This document shows, one piece after another, positions 6,097 to 7,252 of a DNA stretch of 7,252 bases. This stretch comes from Dehalococcoidales bacterium (lineage in GTDB: Bacteria; Chloroflexota; Dehalococcoidia; Dehalococcoidales; UBA3254): positions 1 through 7,252 of the forward strand of contig JAQULX010000133.1 in assembly GCA_028718465.1 (NCBI GenBank), read 5' to 3'. Position numbers and translations under genes: made by a program. The notes beneath the pieces are model-generated. The model had not been told where the DNA came from and ran no database searches. It was given only the letters and a program-made list of their open reading frames with translations. The first letter of the stretch is position 1; each line of letters starts with the position of its first letter.

Positions 6097-6561
6097 ATGA
6101 CAGTATTATTATCCGGCAAGGACATGGCGGAGAAAATCAGCGCCCGAACTCCCGGGGCGGTTCTCGAGTCCAGCGACCAGGCCGTAGTAATAAAGAGCGA
6201 CTTTTTACTAGAGGTAACGGACTATTTGAAAAACAGTCCGGACCTGGCTTTTGATCAGCTCACCGACATTACCTCGGTAGACTATTTCGATTATTTTGAA
6301 ATAATTTACCGCCTGACCTCCATTGAAAAGAATGCCAGTATGACATTCAAGATCCGCTGCTATGATCGAGATAATCCGGAAATCCCTTCTCTCATCAAGA
6401 CCTGGAGGGGAGCGGACTTTATGGAGAGGGAAGTTTTTGATTTGATGGGCATCTTTTTTACCGGCCATCCCAATATGAAAAGGATATTTCTCTGGGAAGG
6501 TTTTCAGGGCCATCCATTGCAGAAAAATTATACGGAGGGAAAGTGTTGCGATAAGTTATAA
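6097..6561 (+). CDS. nuoC: NADH-quinone oxidoreductase subunit C (30 kDa-type)
   Basis: This 154-residue protein is the 30 kDa-type connector subunit of the hydrophilic arm, a separate polypeptide that binds NuoD. The N-terminal half is variable; DITSVDYFDYFEIIYRL (57-73) is the expected beta-strand region. The signature is near the C terminus: MEREVFDLMGIFFTGHPNMK (109-128), then RIFLWEGFQGHPLQKNY (129-145). The ATG has AAGGGA (6083-6088) eight bases upstream and follows nuoB by 30 bp. The C terminus is short: after GHPLQKNY it ends TEGKCCDKL, and the last three codons plus the TAA stop fall inside the palindromic repeat that begins near 6550. Homologues often continue for some residues in a Pro/Glu-rich tail, so the tail may have been replaced by repeat sequence. 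All core motifs are intact, so a functional protein is likely. Confidence 0.93.
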   Translation: MTVLLSGKDMAEKISARTPGAVLESSDQAVVIKSDFLLEVTDYLKNSPDLAFDQLTDITSVDYFDYFEIIYRLTSIEKNASMTFKIRCYDRDNPEIPSLIKTWRGADFMEREVFDLMGIFFTGHPNMKRIFLWEGFQGHPLQKNYTEGKCCDKL

Positions 6562-6688
6562 GTATCAGGTTTGGTGATGGGGAGCAGGGTTTTAAGTTAT
6601 AGGTTCCAGGTTACCGTTTCCCGCAACTTATCACTGATTGTTTACCACCTGGAACTCCCTTTGCCCAGGAACCTGATCCTTGTTACTT
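6550..6688. repeat. Palindromic intergenic repeat of about 140 bp between nuoC and nuoD
   Basis: AAGTTATAAGTATCAGGTT (6553-6571) recurs directly as AAGTTATAGGTTCCAGGTT (6594-6612; 16 of 19 identical) and again inverted at 6670-6688 (its complement matches the first copy at 16 of 19). Further inverted pairs are GATAAGTT (6550-6557) with AACTTATC (6625-6632) and GTTCCAGGT (6603-6611) with ACCTGGAAC (6647-6655). The whole is a nested palindrome with no coding potential. It occupies almost all of an intergenic gap that is usually a few bases in nuo operons. It resembles a dispersed intergenic repeat or small non-autonomous element (MITE or REP-like), but only one copy is in view and no target duplication or transposase was identified. 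The transcript could fold into strong hairpins. Confidence 0.75.
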
Positions 6689-6709
6689 ACTACATAGTGA
6701 TTCAAATTT

Positions 6710-7252
6710 ATGCCTCTTAAGACAGAAAGTTTTGCTATTAATATCGGCCCGGCGCACATGAGCACCCACGGTGTCTTCCGCATGAAAGCCGTCATGGATG
6801 GAGAAGTCATCGTAGATATGGAGCCTGTTTTCGGCTACCTGCACCGGGGCATCGAAAAGCTGGCTGAGCAAAGGACTTACACCGGGATTATCCCGCTCAC
6901 CGACAGGATAGACTATACTTCCCAGATGAGCAATAACCTGGCCCACTGTCTGGCGGTGGAGAAACTGGCCGGTATCCAGGTACCCGAGCGTGCAGAATAC
7001 CTGCGGGTCATTATGGCCGAACTCCAGCGCATTACCGCTCATTTCCTGGGTATCGGGGCGTTTGTCAATGATTGCGGCGCAATGGGTACCCCGATGTTCT
7101 ACATGTTCCGGGAAAGAGAAAAGATCTTCGATCTTTTCGAGATGGCCAGCGGCCAGCGGCTGATGTACAGCTACATGCGGCCGGGCGGACTGGTCCAGGA
7201 CGTACCGGCGGAATTCCTGCCGGCTTTGCGCAAGCTGTTAGACCAGTTGCCC
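6710..7252 (+). CDS. nuoD: NADH-quinone oxidoreductase subunit D, N-terminal 181 codons
   Basis: The frame is open to the window end, so about 40-45% of a normal NuoD (usually about 370-420 residues) is seen. NuoD is the 49 kDa-type subunit that forms the quinone site with NuoB. Visible motifs are NIGPAHMSTHGVFRM (11-25), PVFGYLHRGIEKLAEQRTY (39-57), PLTDRIDYTSQMSNN (62-76), LAVEKLAGIQVPERAEYLRV (81-100) and FREREKIFDLFE (133-144). The histidines of the quinone-pocket loop (16 and 20) and the DY tyrosine (69) are kept, whereas the usual GPQHPSTHG reads GPAHMSTHG. ATG 6710 is the first start after an in-frame TGA (6698). No SD is visible before it, and the preceding gap is filled by the palindromic repeat. 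No hydrogenase-type CxxC is seen in the N-terminal part. Confidence 0.95.
   Translation, partial: MPLKTESFAINIGPAHMSTHGVFRMKAVMDGEVIVDMEPVFGYLHRGIEKLAEQRTYTGIIPLTDRIDYTSQMSNNLAHCLAVEKLAGIQVPERAEYLRVIMAELQRITAHFLGIGAFVNDCGAMGTPMFYMFREREKIFDLFEMASGQRLMYSYMRPGGLVQDVPAEFLPALRKLLDQLP

Noticed and set aside
6550..6688. CRISPR array or insertion sequence
   Set aside because: The repeats are imperfect, in both orientations and irregularly spaced, and there is no transposase gene.

Overview
The window carries ordinary bacterial chromosomal genes at close to even GC. The most informative blocks are a separate nuoA-nuoB-nuoC-nuoD run (complex I), an rsmD-coaD pair followed by a small 2[4Fe-4S] ferredoxin, and a MacA/MacB-type exporter. 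NuoC and NuoD are separate polypeptides, not the fused NuoCD of enterobacteria. GTG and TTG starts are common. I infer an anaerobic, deep-branching bacterium; Chloroflexota of the Dehalococcoidia type fits best, but clostridial Firmicutes cannot be excluded from the sequence alone.

Left block (1-3095, + strand): the C-terminal part of a MacA/HlyD-like periplasmic adaptor, cut by the window edge; then a MacB-type ABC ATPase; then its four-helix permease, which overlaps the ATPase by four bases. Together they form a three-gene export operon. A separate CvpA-family membrane protein follows. It seems to have its own promoter, placed so that transcription would begin at or very near its ATG.

Middle block (3096-4605, - strand): a hairpin-rich convergent gap, then, read leftwards from 4545, rsmD (16S rRNA guanine-N2 methyltransferase), coaD (phosphopantetheine adenylyltransferase, overlapping rsmD by four bases) and a 57-residue ferredoxin. 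A pair of identical 11-bp direct repeats 21 bp apart sits between coaD and the ferredoxin and overlaps a promoter-like sequence.

Right block (4606-7252, + strand): a roughly 490-bp divergent intergenic region with two promoter candidates, then nuoA, nuoB, nuoC and the first 181 codons of nuoD. These encode the start of a proton-pumping quinone oxidoreductase: membrane subunit A, the N2-cluster subunit B, and the hydrophilic connector subunits C and D. The least expected feature is a palindromic repeat of about 140 bp between nuoC and nuoD, whose left arm supplies the last codons and the stop codon of nuoC.

I found no RNA gene, CRISPR array, transposase or clearly new system. The points most worth following are the intra-operon repeat, the substituted TM2 glutamate in NuoA, the direct repeats before the ferredoxin, and several promoters that predict very short or absent leaders.
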